A stretch of 64,000 nucleotides of DNA from Carex sylvatica (GCA_964058845.1 CAXKVR010000051.1:232173-296172), one strand, 5' to 3'; shown: positions 32,059 through 43,084, counted from the stretch's first letter. Notes: generated from the sequence alone by a model not told the origin. Program-made: numbers and translations.

Positions 32059-34992
32059 ATGGAGTGCAACAAGGAAGAAGCTGTTCATGCCAAGGTGATT
32101 GCCGAGAAAAGACTCCAGGACCATGATTATGCTGGTGCAAAAAAGATGGCACTAAAGGCAGAAAAATTATTCCCACAACTTGACAACATCTCTCAGCTAC
32201 TGACTGTCTGTGAGGTACACTGCTCAGCTCAGTTGAAGGTCAATGGCCAGTACGATTGGTACAAGATCTTGCAACTGGAGCCCCTGTCTGATGAGATCCT
32301 GATAAAAAAGCAGTACCGCAAACTGGCACTATTGTTACACCCTGACAAGAACAAATTGCCAGGTGCAGAGGCTGCGTTTAAGCTGGTTGCAGAGGCAAAC
32401 AATACCTTATCTGACCGCTCTAAGCGATCAATTTACGATATAAAGAGGGACCACCTTGTTAGGCCTGCAGGCCCGCATCAGAACACAAATACCAATGCTG
32501 CTCCCAACTCTTGTAACAACTTCAATAGTGCAAATCAGCCAAGACCACAACAGCAACCGCAGGCGCAGCCACAGCCTCAGCCTCAGCCTCAGCCTCAGCC
32601 TCAGCCGCAGCCGCAACCACAACAGGGCTTCAGTTTCTGGACAGAATGCCCTAATTGTAGGACCCGGCACCAGTTCTACCGCAGTATGTTGTCTAAGATA
32701 GTGTGTTGTGTGAAATGCTCCAGGAACTTCATGGCAAATGCAGTGCCACATTCAAACCCCGGGCACATGTCTGGAGCTAGGAATCAGCCTCAGCAGTTTA
32801 GAGCCCAAGCACAAACACAAAAGTCAGGAGTTGCAGGGGCCACAAGGCACAACACAAGAGGGATTAGGAAGCCTAACAGCAACCCTAATCCTAAACCAAG
32901 CACGTCCAATTCAAGCGGCTTGAACACTGTTACGGGCCGGAAGGGGGGCAAAAGGGTTAGTGCGGATACAAGTGAATCAAATGCTGATGCAAGCCTAAAC
33001 CAGAATCCTAACTCGGATGTTAACCCAATACGTGGTGATGGAGAGCAGACTGATGGTCGACCCCATGCTGCCAACCTTGATACGCATCTTAGGAGGTCTC
33101 CACGTTACAAGCATGATGTTAATAGCAATGGTACTGAAGCAGGGATGTCGAGTCCTGCTAAGAAGGCAAGAGTTGAGGTAAAGAGTAAGGGTGATGGTTA
33201 TGGCTCTGCTGATGCAACCAATACCATTACTAATGCTAGTAAGAGTGTTGAGAAGGACTTGAGAGAAAAGGACAGTGAGAAAGGGAAAGAGAAGGTGGGA
33301 TCAAGTGGATCAGCTGTCGATGAGAATGCAGCTTCTCGAAATGCCAATGCAGGCACCTATCCTAATTCCTGTACAAAAACCAAAACTGGTACTGCTTTGT
33401 CAGAGGATTCCAAAGCCAAATTTGTGTACCCGGATCCGGAATTTTGCGATTTTGACAAGCTTAAAGATATAGAGAAATTTGTGGTCAATCAGATTTGGGC
33501 TCTTTATGACAACTTGGACGGAATGCCCCGGTTTTATGGCCGGATCCGTAATGTCTCCACGGAATCTGGCTTCAAGGTTAAGTACACCTGGCTCGAGCAT
33601 AAGCCAGTTAATGAAGCTGAGGCCGCATGGTCAGATGAGGAGTTACCGGTGGGATGCGGTAACTATACTCTGGGTGAAACTGAAACGACAAATGATCGCC
33701 TCGTGTTCTCTCACATGGTCTTGTTTGAGAAGGAGAAGAAGAAAGGTAGCTCATATGTCATATTACCTAGAAAAGGTGAGGTTTGGGCAGTCTTCAAGGA
33801 CTGGGATATTAAATGGAGCCAGGGAACAAACAAAGATAGGAATTATGAATATGAGGTCATGGAGGTACTCTCGGATTTCTCTCGTGCAAGTGGAATTAGA
33901 GTAGTTCCCTTGGTCAAGGTCCAGGGCTTCGTTAGCGTGTTTGTCAGGATCCTGAACTGGGTACCAGTTCACGTGCCACAAGGGGAGATACTTAGGTTCT
34001 CCCACAGCATACCAGCTTACCGTCTGAATGGTAGTGAGAGGGATGATCTTCCAGAAGGTTCTCTCGAGCTCGACACGGTTGCCCTTCCGAGCAACTTTGG
34101 CACCGCCTTCCCAACAGTCCCCATTGACTTGATAAAGCCCCAAGCTCCATCCTTCTCCTTTAAGGACAGGAATGGCATAAAGGAATCGGCAGAGCCTGGT
34201 GGTGGCTTTGACCCCTCAAATGGAAACACCAGTAAAACAAACAACAGCAATGAGCACACTACGACCCAGAGGTGTGAATCACCCCAGACAAATACTGATG
34301 CACATTACGAGTATCCTGATGTAGACTTTCACAACTTCGATACATACCGAACACGTGACCTGTTCCAGCGGGGACAGATCTGGGCCCTGTATTCTGACCT
34401 AGACACTTACCCAAAATACTATGGGTATATACGAAAGGTTGAGCCGGAGCCATTCAAAGTGCATGTGAGCTGGCTCGAGGCAGATCCCAGGTCAGAGGTG
34501 GAGAGACAATGGCTGAATGCCACTTTCCCTGTCAGCTGTGGCAAGTTCAAGGTCACAGGTCAGCAAATGATTTTCAACAATCCTGATGCCTTCTCCCATA
34601 TGGTCTCAGCAAGACATTACAGGAAAGGAAACTATGAGATATTGCCTGAAGTTGGCGAGATCTGGGCAGTCTACAAAAACTGGTCTGCTAGATGGACACT
34701 CCGTGACTTTGAGACATGTGAGTTTGACATAGTGGTGATTAAAGAGCAGAGAGAGGGGTCTACTGTAGTTTGGCCTCTGAGGCAGGTTCTCAAGTATAGG
34801 TCGGTCTTTATGCCGGAAAGGTTAGGAGTGAGTGGTTCAGGTAAACGGGAAATACCCGCAGGTGAGTACATTATTTTCTCACATAGGATACCTGCCTTTT
34901 GTTTGACAGAGGAGCGTGGTGGGAAGCTCAGGGGATTTTGGGAGCTGGACACTGCATCCGTTCCAGATGAATTTGTATACCGTGACAATTGA
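32059..34992 (+). CDS. J-domain protein with zinc-ribbon-like segment and two DUF3444 domains
   Basis: A plant-specific co-chaperone-like protein of 977 residues in one coding exon; relatives are predicted nuclear. The start MECNKEEAVHAKVIAEKRL is the family N-terminus; upstream frame to 31879 is intron and leader. A tetratricopeptide-like helix pair (ALKAEKLFPQLDN) precedes the J-domain at about residues 65-130 with its HPD triad at 94-96, so Hsp70 stimulation is expected. A (PQ)n tract at about 161-189 follows. Then a CPNC...CVKC pair near 198-220 probably binds zinc. DUF3444 copy 1 spans about 455-690 (PDPEFCDFDK; QIWALYDNLDGMPRFYGRI) and copy 2 about 750-970 (QIWALYSDLDTYPKYYGYI). Both have the EIWAVYKNW/EVWAVFKDWD strand. 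A disordered Ser/Asn-rich linker at 290-450 contains KKARVEVK, a possible nuclear signal. The role of DUF3444 is unknown to me. Confidence 0.92.
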   Translation: MECNKEEAVHAKVIAEKRLQDHDYAGAKKMALKAEKLFPQLDNISQLLTVCEVHCSAQLKVNGQYDWYKILQLEPLSDEILIKKQYRKLALLLHPDKNKLPGAEAAFKLVAEANNTLSDRSKRSIYDIKRDHLVRPAGPHQNTNTNAAPNSCNNFNSANQPRPQQQPQAQPQPQPQPQPQPQPQPQPQQGFSFWTECPNCRTRHQFYRSMLSKIVCCVKCSRNFMANAVPHSNPGHMSGARNQPQQFRAQAQTQKSGVAGATRHNTRGIRKPNSNPNPKPSTSNSSGLNTVTGRKGGKRVSADTSESNADASLNQNPNSDVNPIRGDGEQTDGRPHAANLDTHLRRSPRYKHDVNSNGTEAGMSSPAKKARVEVKSKGDGYGSADATNTITNASKSVEKDLREKDSEKGKEKVGSSGSAVDENAASRNANAGTYPNSCTKTKTGTALSEDSKAKFVYPDPEFCDFDKLKDIEKFVVNQIWALYDNLDGMPRFYGRIRNVSTESGFKVKYTWLEHKPVNEAEAAWSDEELPVGCGNYTLGETETTNDRLVFSHMVLFEKEKKKGSSYVILPRKGEVWAVFKDWDIKWSQGTNKDRNYEYEVMEVLSDFSRASGIRVVPLVKVQGFVSVFVRILNWVPVHVPQGEILRFSHSIPAYRLNGSERDDLPEGSLELDTVALPSNFGTAFPTVPIDLIKPQAPSFSFKDRNGIKESAEPGGGFDPSNGNTSKTNNSNEHTTTQRCESPQTNTDAHYEYPDVDFHNFDTYRTRDLFQRGQIWALYSDLDTYPKYYGYIRKVEPEPFKVHVSWLEADPRSEVERQWLNATFPVSCGKFKVTGQQMIFNNPDAFSHMVSARHYRKGNYEILPEVGEIWAVYKNWSARWTLRDFETCEFDIVVIKEQREGSTVVWPLRQVLKYRSVFMPERLGVSGSGKREIPAGEYIIFSHRIPAFCLTEERGGKLRGFWELDTASVPDEFVYRDN

Positions 34993-35374
34993 CTTGGTGT
35001 TTGACTGGATGTAGTTAGGATATATTTCTTAGTTTTTTGTTTATTTTTGTTTCCTTGGGCTGATTCATAGCAAGCATCTGAAAATATGTTGCTAGTTATA
35101 GATGTTAACTAATGCTTCTTTTTGCTGGTATGATGTAAGAGATGCATTTTGTGATATCGTATCCCTTCTGCTATGATGTTACAGATGTCCAATCATGCTA
35201 TCAGGATCTGTTTGTGTTTGTGCATCCTGCATGCTTCTGCTATTTAATTATCTTTTTTTTTTTTTAACAATGTTCAGGTTGGTAGCTGGTAAGTACTGGT
35301 TGTTTTAGGTAATACTTGGTTTTGGTACAGTTTGTCATGGTTATTAAAATGAGTTTCTAAACTTTTTGGGTGGG
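34993..35374 (+). other. 3'UTR and flank of J-domain gene
   Basis: This is T-rich sequence after the stop with no frame. The first 200-300 bases are the likely 3'UTR. It ends at the TSD of the first Mutator-like element. Confidence 0.4.
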
Positions 35375-35384
35375 TACAGCGCAG

Positions 35385-36976
35385 CCGATTTTTTTAATAA
35401 TAGAAATTAAATAAATAAAATATCGGAATACGATACTGATTTTTTTTTTTTTGAAATATGAGTAGAACGGATGGTTTTATTCCGTCCCATGGGACGGGAC
35501 ACATAATCCCGTCCCGAAATGCATCAATTAACCACCCCAGAATCAATTAACCATCCCAATTAACCAATTAAACGGGACGGAAAGGGTGGACCCGTCCCGC
35601 AAATGAAAAAAAAAAAAAAAACGAAAAAAAAAAAATAATAAACCGGGACGGGAAGGGTGGATCCGTCCCGCAAATGAAAAAAAACGAAAAAAAAAATATA
35701 TGAAAAATATGAAAAATAAGATAGAGTAAACAATTTAATTCTTATTAACTTTACTCCACAATTAAACATGACCAATACGTTTTGCAATCTTTTGAATTTA
35801 ATTGTCAAGGGCTTGTACTGAGGGAAAAAAATAGTATTACTAAAGCTTCGATCTATGGTTCAAACTGTTGGATTGAAGCAATAGTTGCCGCCTCAAATGC
35901 AGCTAGAGAAAATTTCACTTTTGCAGAATGCATCTATTTTACTTGCTATGAGTAGAATTAAGGTGTTCTTAAGCTTATTAAAAAAATTGTGAACTTAACT
36001 TTAAAATTTATTATATTTTTAGTGTGCCTTTGCAAGTTTTTAAGACCTTGTAAATGCTTCTTTATTAATATAATTGTTATCAGCTTTGTCTTCAACCATA
36101 AAAAAAAATATTAATAAATTTTAATATGTTCATTGTTGATTATATTTTTGACTACTTGACTTTATACTAAATTAATTTAAAATTTTCTAAATTTAACATG
36201 TAAATGAATTACTGATGAAGTAGGTCCATTTTAATGTTTGAATTTGTTATTTAAAATCAATATAATATTTTTTTTTAATGGTTGAAGACAAAGCTGATAA
36301 CAATTATATTAATAAAGAAGCATTTACAAGGTCTTAAAAACTTGCAAAGGCACACTAAAAATATAATAAATTTTAAAGTTAAGTTCACAATTTTTTTAAT
36401 AAGCTTAAGAACACCTTAATTCTACTCATAGCAAGTAAAATAGATGCATTCTGCAAAAGTGAAATTTTCTCTAGCTGCATTTGAGGCGGCAACTATTGCT
36501 TCAATCCAACAGTTTGAACCATAGATCGAAGCATTAGTAATACTATTTTTTTTTCCTCAGTACAAGCCCTTGACAATTAGATTCAAAAGATTGCAAAACT
36601 TATTGGTCATGTTTAATTGTGGAGTAAAGTTAATAAGAATTAAATTGTTTACTCTATCTTATTTTTCATATTTTTTTTTTCGTTTTTTTTTCATTTGCGA
36701 GACTGGTCCACCCTTCCCGTCCCGGTTTTTTTTTTTTTTCATTTGCGGGACGGGTCCACCCTTCCCGTCCCGGTTTTTTTTTTTCCTTTTTTTTCATTTG
36801 CGGGACGGGTCCACCCTTCCCGTCCCGTTTAATTGGTTAATTGATTCTGGGGTGGTTAATTGATGCATTTCGGGACAGGATAAAGCCACCCGTTTTACTC
36901 ATATTTCGACAAAAAATAAAATCAGTATCGTATTTCGATATTTTATTTATTTAATTTCTATTATTAAAAAAATCGA
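35385..36976. mobile_element. Mutator-like foldback element 'A', 1,592 bp, 10-bp TSD
   Basis: The TIR begins CCGATTTTTTTAATAATAGA on the left and TCGATTTTTTTAATAATAGA (read inward) on the right. The TSD TACAGCGCAG is at 35375-35384 and 36977-36986. Arms 35385 to about 36113 and about 36263 to 36976 are nearly fully complementary, leaving a loop of about 150 bp. Subterminal zones hold GC-rich imperfect palindromes (CGGGACGGGAAGGGTGGA/TCCACCCTTCCCGTCCCG): two in the left arm, three in the right. It has no coding capacity. Confidence 0.88.
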
Positions 36977-36999
36977 TACAGCGCAGGCACCAGGCTGTT

Positions 37000-37805
37000 C
37001 CGATTTTTTTAATAATAGAAATTAAATAAATAAAATATCAGAATACGATACTGATTTGATTTTTTTTTGAAATATGAGTAGAACGGGTGGAGTTAACCCG
37101 TCCCATGGGACGGGACAGATTAACTCGTCCCAAAATGCATTTGCATAACCCTGCTTAGTCTTAATCAAACGAAAAAAACAAAACAAAAAAAAAAAAAACA
37201 AAACCGGGCCAGGAAGGAAGGACCCGTCCCGCAAGAAAAGAAAAGAAAAAAAGATTTGGTAAATCCAGTACCCCTATTAAACCGAGAAATTGTTTGTATG
37301 CCCCCCTGAAGGATGAGAAATACCCTATCTCCCATTAAATGCAGGATTTTTTTTTCAAAAATGCCAAAATGCCCTTCATTTGCTGTAAGATTTAGTGGGA
37401 GATAGTACACATTCTGATTTTAATTTGACTGATTGTTGCACTTCTCAAATTTCTAAATATCCTGAACTTTGGGATGTTTTGTATGACATGGGCCACTCCC
37501 CCAGAACCATTTTGTTATCCAGAGCTATTATGGTAGGAGTGCATGGTACAGTATAGGAAGGCTGGTGCAGTGTTCCTGCCAAGTGATCTATTGGATATTC
37601 TGGATATGAATTCTGCTCCTTAGGATTGCAAAATGCACCAAGGGTCAAGCTCAATTTTCAAGTTCCTGTTTCGATCATCCTAATTTGCAAAATGCTCCTT
37701 AGGATTGCAAAATGCCGCCCGTTCTACTCATATTTAAAAAAAAAAAAAAATCAGTATCGTATTCCGATATTTTATTTATTTAATTTCTATTATTAAAAAA
37801 ATCGG
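37000..37805. mobile_element. Mutator-like element 'B', 806 bp, 10-bp TSD
   Basis: Ends CCGATTTTTTTAATAATAG and CTATTATTAAAAAAATCGG are perfect inverted repeats and identical in type to elements A and C. The TSD CCAGGCTGTT is at 36990-36999 and 37806-37815. It lies only 3 bp from the right TSD of element A. One GGACCCGTCCCGC-type subterminal motif is present. The interior is non-coding and, unlike A, not a full foldback. Confidence 0.88.
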
Positions 37806-37815
37806 CCAGGCTGTT

Positions 37816-38104
37816 GGCTACTTTTCGTGTTGTAGGAGTGTAGACCCCTATGAAATTGAATTCTATCACCTAAGGTAACAGATTATTTCTGTTTGGATCT
37901 GGACTGTCCAATCAGAATCCACACAACTATTAAACTGGTCCCGTGCATTCCACCTCGGGCTAGATTGGCCCGGATTCCTATCAGACGGCTGTGATCCAAA
38001 TAGAAATATTAGAGGATATGGATTCTACGAAATTTGTGGGTTAGTACTATGTTCAGGAAATTAATACATTTTCCATGGGAGAAAAGTTGAATTCCATTTA
38101 AACA
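37816..38104. other. short spacer between elements B and C
   Basis: Ordinary sequence between the TSDs of elements B and C; no gene is seen. Confidence 0.4.
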
Positions 38105-38113
38105 CCCAAGTAA

Positions 38114-40935
38114 CCGATTTTTTTTATTAATAGAAAATAAATTAATAAAATATCGAAAAAGGGTTTAGGTTTTGATTTTTGTCAAGAAATAAGTAAAACG
38201 GGTCTGCTTATCCCGTTCCAATGGACGGGACTATTTTTTCCATCCAATTTTGTTTCCTAATTAATAGTCTTAGCGATAAAAAAAAAGGCTGGACGATATA
38301 ATCCTTCCCGTCCGGGGTTAAAAAATCGAATGGGATAAGCCATTCTGTCCCCCAGCGAAATTAACCACCCCCCCTTCTCCTTTCTCGCGGTCTCTCCTTC
38401 ACTCTTCTCACGCTGTGCCTCTTCACACAGACAAAAACACAATTTCAGGTCCACATCGCGCACGCCATCTCTAGGACGGAACAAGGCAGCCCGTCAAGAT
38501 CCACGAATTCTACAACCCTCTCCTCTGTTGACCCCTCTGCTGTCGAACCCGCCCCTCCCATCTCTCAATCCAGGTTTTTTTTATATATATATTAATTAGT
38601 ATAGAAATAAGTTAATTGATAATAATTTCTAATTTGATTTGTTATCAAACTATTGATTATATTGAATTTTATTAATTTATTAATTGTATTTTAAAAGAAT
38701 TGATAAATTAGAGTTTAGGATTTAGAAAAATAAATTTATTTTTAGACTCATTTAATATGATATAATTAGTTTCGTTTAATTTATTTATTTAAATTTGTCC
38801 ATAGAATAAAATTGAGAGTATTGATAGTATTATTTTAATTATTGTTGAGATTAACTATCTAATCTCAATTATTAATTGCAATTTATTAGATATATTCAAA
38901 CAAAATAAAGTAGATAGTTCATTCATTTTGAATTTTTGGTAACGCAAGTAATTTAGGTAATGTAGGTACTTATTTTCTTAATCTATTATGAAAATGAATT
39001 GAATTAATTAGATTTTATTTTATTAGTTTGTTAAGTGTATTTTGCAAGAAGTGATAAATTAGATAATTTATTCATCTCGTATTTTATTTATTTATTAATT
39101 TATTTATTCTTGTGAATTTTAGAGTTCATAGGTAATTGTTTAATTTAGTAATTTATTTAATAATGTGAGTGGTTAGTAAATTTAGATTGTTATTAATTCT
39201 TTCAAAATGTTATGCATGCAGAATGTCAAACAGTTGTGATCCGTGTGGCCTTTCAGATGCTGCAGCTGCATATGATGATTTTGGTTTTGATTCGACATGG
39301 TCAGCAAATAATTTTAGCAATTTATTATGGATGACGCATGACCAACATAAGGTCTCACGAATCCATGATAATGTAAGTTACTCCATGAATCATATGATAT
39401 TTTTTTTTTTATAAAATGATATAACTATTTGAATTACATTATTTTATTTTAATCAATTTGTATAACATTGACAGGATTACAGAAATATAGGAGTGGACCC
39501 TCGAGGTCTCTGGACTGAGATTGCGTACCACAACATTTGAAAACCATTTTTGCTTAGACTCGGTTTGTATCAGGTTTCTCAAATGGATCACATAAAAATT
39601 GACCCATCACTCCTCGCTGGTCTCGTGGAGCGATAGAGATTAGAGACCCACAGTTTTCATCTTCCCGTGTGAGAGATGATAATTACATTGCAGGATGTTT
39701 ATTGTCTCTGGGCGCTTTCGATCATGGAATTACCGTTGACGGGTCCTTCAGACCGTACTTTGTCTATCTTAGTGGATCAGCTTCTTGGAAATAGAACCGC
39801 AAGTGCGGTGCTTAAAAAGAATAAGAGATCGGGGCCAAACGACGCGGAAGAGGTTCGTTCACAATCTGGGTATGCTATAAATTTGAGGGAATTGCGTGAT
39901 CGATTTGCTACAATGCCAAACACGGAACTGGGTGAGCCTACAGAGGAGCAGGTACGCCAGTACACAAGGGCGTATGTACTCGATTTGTTCAGGTCTATGT
40001 TTTTTGCTGATTCGTCGGGAGATTCGGTTCCAGCAATGTATTTACAATTTCTACAAAATCTTGATTCCCCGGAACAGTACAACTAGGGTGGGGCTATTCT
40101 AGCTTATCTCTACAGGAGCCTTTGTGTTGCGGTTCAGCGTAAAACAAAGCTTATGTTAGGGCCAACTGTGCTTCTACAACATTGGTGTTGGTTTCGTTTA
40201 CCGACAGGCTGTCCAAGTTGGCGATAAATTTCACATTTCACATCATACCAACCGTATTCATCAGTCACACTCAAAGAGAATCGAGGACTAATACTATACT
40301 CTACTCCTTTACGACCGTGTCGTATTTCACCACCAAAATAAATCCTCACATCAACATGATTAATTATTTTTATAAATTAACCTACACAATAATGAATAAA
40401 TTACATATTATTATTATTACAATAATAAAAACTAATATTAATTAAATTATTTTACAAAAGTTACTGAATGACACACCATAAAATATAATTAAGGAGTTAC
40501 CTTTGAAATTCGACTTCGCTATCGACAACAATCACCTCTGTCTCTGTCTGAGTCTTAGCTTCTCTCTATCTGGGCCTTCTTCTATCTATCTGAACCTTCA
40601 TCGTGGGGTAGATTAAATAGCGCGCTTGGATGGTATAAAAGAACTCGTCCATGTGTTTTTTTTTACCCCAGAGTTCGGACGGGTTTAAGCATACCATCCT
40701 TTTTTTTTTTACCCCAGACGAGTTAGATTATACCATCCGGTTTTTTCTTTTTTCTTTTTTTTTATCGCTAAGTTGATTAAGGGGTTTTAATTAGGGATAT
40801 AAACCGGACGGGATAATTTGATCCGTCCACTGGATGAGCTAGATTAATCCGGTCTACTAATTTCTCGAAAAAAATCAAAAACTATTCCGTATTTTGATAT
40901 TTTATTTATTTATTTTCTATTAATAAAAAATTCGG
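38114..40935. mobile_element. Mutator-like element 'C', 2,822 bp, 9-bp TSD, carrying a PMD pseudogene
   Basis: The TIR (CCGATTTTTTTTATTAATAG left; CCGAATTTTTTATTAATAG read inward at right) is diverged from those of A and B but clearly the same family. The TSD CCCAAGTAA is at 38105-38113 and 40936-40944. GGACGGG/CCCGTCC motifs lie inside both ends (for example 38205-38230, 38300-38315, 40675-40685 and 40805-40812). The interior carries the PMD pseudogene at 39223-40227. No recognisable MURA transposase is visible. Confidence 0.88.
39223..40227 (+). pseudogene. plant mobile domain (PMD / MAIN-like) pseudogene inside element C
   Basis: Exon 1 (39223-39372, from ATG: MSNSCDPCGLSDAA) joins in phase to sequence from 39475 after a clear acceptor (TTGACAG). 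The frame then runs to TAA at 40225-40227. It is interrupted by four in-frame stops at 39538 (TGA), 39634 (TAG), 39670 (TGA) and 40084 (TAG), but by no frameshift. PMD landmarks are visible: LLRLGLYQVSQMDHIKIDPS, LAGLVER then a stop then RLETHSFHLPV, the core ITLQDVYCLWALSI, and the C-terminal GGAILAYLYRSLCVAVQRK...GPTVLLQHWCWFRLPTG. Two TAG stops stand where the family usually has Trp. PMD genes occur both as host silencing and development factors (MAIN, MAIL) and as transposon cargo; the setting here is a transposon. Confidence 0.8.
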
Positions 40936-40944
40936 CCCAAGTAA

Positions 40945-42539
40945 TGTGTACTTTTATGACAGTTGTAACTTTTTAGGTCACATAGGAAATTTTTTATTAT
41001 ATTTTATTTCAGAAAATGTTATTTTTTTTGTTTGGTCTGCGGTCGTGGCTATGATTTTTTTAATCTTAAGTTTCTATAGCAAAATTTTGTACATGTTTTC
41101 TACCAAAAATCCAACAATTGGACTTCCATCTTCGCCATAAGAGGAATATGGAGATAATGATAACTCTGCTCCTTTATCTCCAGTATACAATACTCGCATT
41201 TCTAAAGTTATGAATATCTGGTAAACGGTAGAAATTTCACAGGAAATCCACCAGTGCCTCATACCTATAGTCTTTCTCATGTTAAGAGAAAGCATCACCC
41301 ATTTTATACTTCATGCTCTGTTTGTGACCTCAAAATGTGCCTCAACTAACAAGGTTTTAACTTCTCACCATTTTCTTTATACCTTTGATTTGGGACATGC
41401 ATTGAGGCAGGTTACATGCACATGGAACGACTTCGGTTTGATCTTCGCACACTCTTAATATTTCGGAAAGTGTCTACATTCAAAATATACAGGGACCAGA
41501 TATACATTTGACCTTCTGGAGCTGATTCTACACGCGATTAGTTGTGAAATACACCGTGGAAACGTAGCAACTAAGGTTATGGCTGTGGAGCTCATACTCT
41601 CTATACAAAAAGTGTGCACTAATCTGCTAGTTCCACTGTTATCTCAATTTGAGTTCGCATTTTGCCAATTTATCTCAATTCCTCACAAGATTAAAAGACC
41701 GTATTTTTCTTTTCCAGTTATATTAGAAGTCTGTCGGAATTATAGTTTAAAGAGGCGAGGATAACAGTAATGGGTTTCTTACATGATAATAGGTAGGGAA
41801 ATCGTACCTGAATTAACAGGGGAAGATCCATAATTCTAATCAAGGGTAGACACAAAATACTAATAAGATTATAATTTGTTTTCCTAATGACGAATTAGGA
41901 CATAAAAACAAATAAGGATCTAAAAAACTCATGACGTGATCATATAAGTCATTTGTAAGCTTATTAACATACATTTTTTTTTTTCAAACTTGTTTAATTT
42001 TTTAGTTGTCTTGATGTTATATGTCTTGTCCACAACAACGCGGCAAATGAGAATGTGGATATTATGTCATGTTGTTCATGCATGACATAATAAATCGCTT
42101 CCTCAATGTTTTTCCAAATTTAAAGGTATATATGCATTTATATATTTTCTAAAATTAAGCATAGTTGTTTCAAATATAATTAAATACACAATTAATTGTG
42201 CATGCTCTTTTATCATTTAAAAAATGCAGGACTTTTCCGCTAGCTACAATATCTCACGCATTGACGACATTCGCCTAGTGTGGGGTAAATTTTTCTTAAA
42301 GAAAGTATTGATTCAAAAAAGTAAAACAATTTAGGATGTGATAATTTGTAATAATTTAGGAGTTTACTTCTAGAATGTGGTGTAAACTTTTGCATGAACA
42401 TGATATTTTTGTAATAATTTAAAATGTGTATGATATTTGATAATTACTTCTTACTGTGCCAAAAAAAAATAGGATGTGTAATAATTTAGGATGCCAACAA
42501 ATATATATGGAAGCTGTTCAAATAAAAAAAATATTTTTT
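40945..42539. other. spacer, no supported gene
   Basis: Several short open frames (for example 41074-41298 minus, 41579-41764 plus) have no family signal I can recognise. The minus-strand text at about 41090-41330 has a less AT-rich, coding-like look and could be a decayed exon of unknown origin. Confidence 0.35.
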
Positions 42540-43051
42540 TTAGATTCAATATAACATCAAGATTGGTTGTTTGGAAAAACCGATTCAGATACCAACCATT
42601 AGGATTGGTTTAATCAAATAACTGATCCTGAGTTTTTATTGTATTTAAAAAAAATATCCAACTAACCATTAAGATCGGTTATTTGTAACAACCGAACCAG
42701 ATTAGCACCCATTAGGATCGGTTATTTGTAACAACCGATCCTAGTAGATATTAATCTGGATTGGTTGTTACAAATAACTGATCCTAATTAGTCCCCATTA
42801 GGATCAGTTATTTATAACAACCGATTCAAATTAGAACCATTAGGATCGGTTATTTGTAACAACCGATTCTAATGGATACTAGTCTGGATCGGTTGTTACA
42901 TATAATCGATTCTAATTCAAACTTTTAGTATCGGCTGTTTAACCAATCCATATTAGTTGATCGTATTTGTATCGCCTGGATCAGGATAGCCTCTAGGTCT
43001 GATCCTAATGTGCGTAAATAACGGATTCAGATTAGTGTTTTTCCACTAGTG
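42540..43051. mobile_element. terminal fragment of a CACTA (En/Spm) element with subterminal repeat array
   Basis: The right end, read inward, is CACTAGTGGAAAAACACTAA, a canonical CACTA terminus. Inside it lies an array of about ten palindromic units of the type GGATCGGTTATTTGTAACAA / TTGTTACAAATAACTGATCC between about 42545 and 42990, as in TNPA-type subterminal binding sites. No matching left terminus or TNPD frame is present, so this looks like a truncated end. Confidence 0.75.
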
Positions 43052-43084
43052 ATAGATTGTCAGAAATATAAATGAAATTGAACA

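Noticed and set aside
32428..33074. Antisense frames inside the J-domain gene
   Set aside because: They are low-complexity mirror images of the PQ and Ser/Asn regions.
42540..43051. CRISPR-like array
   Set aside because: Units alternate orientation and vary, and they lead to a CACTA terminus; this is eukaryotic DNA.
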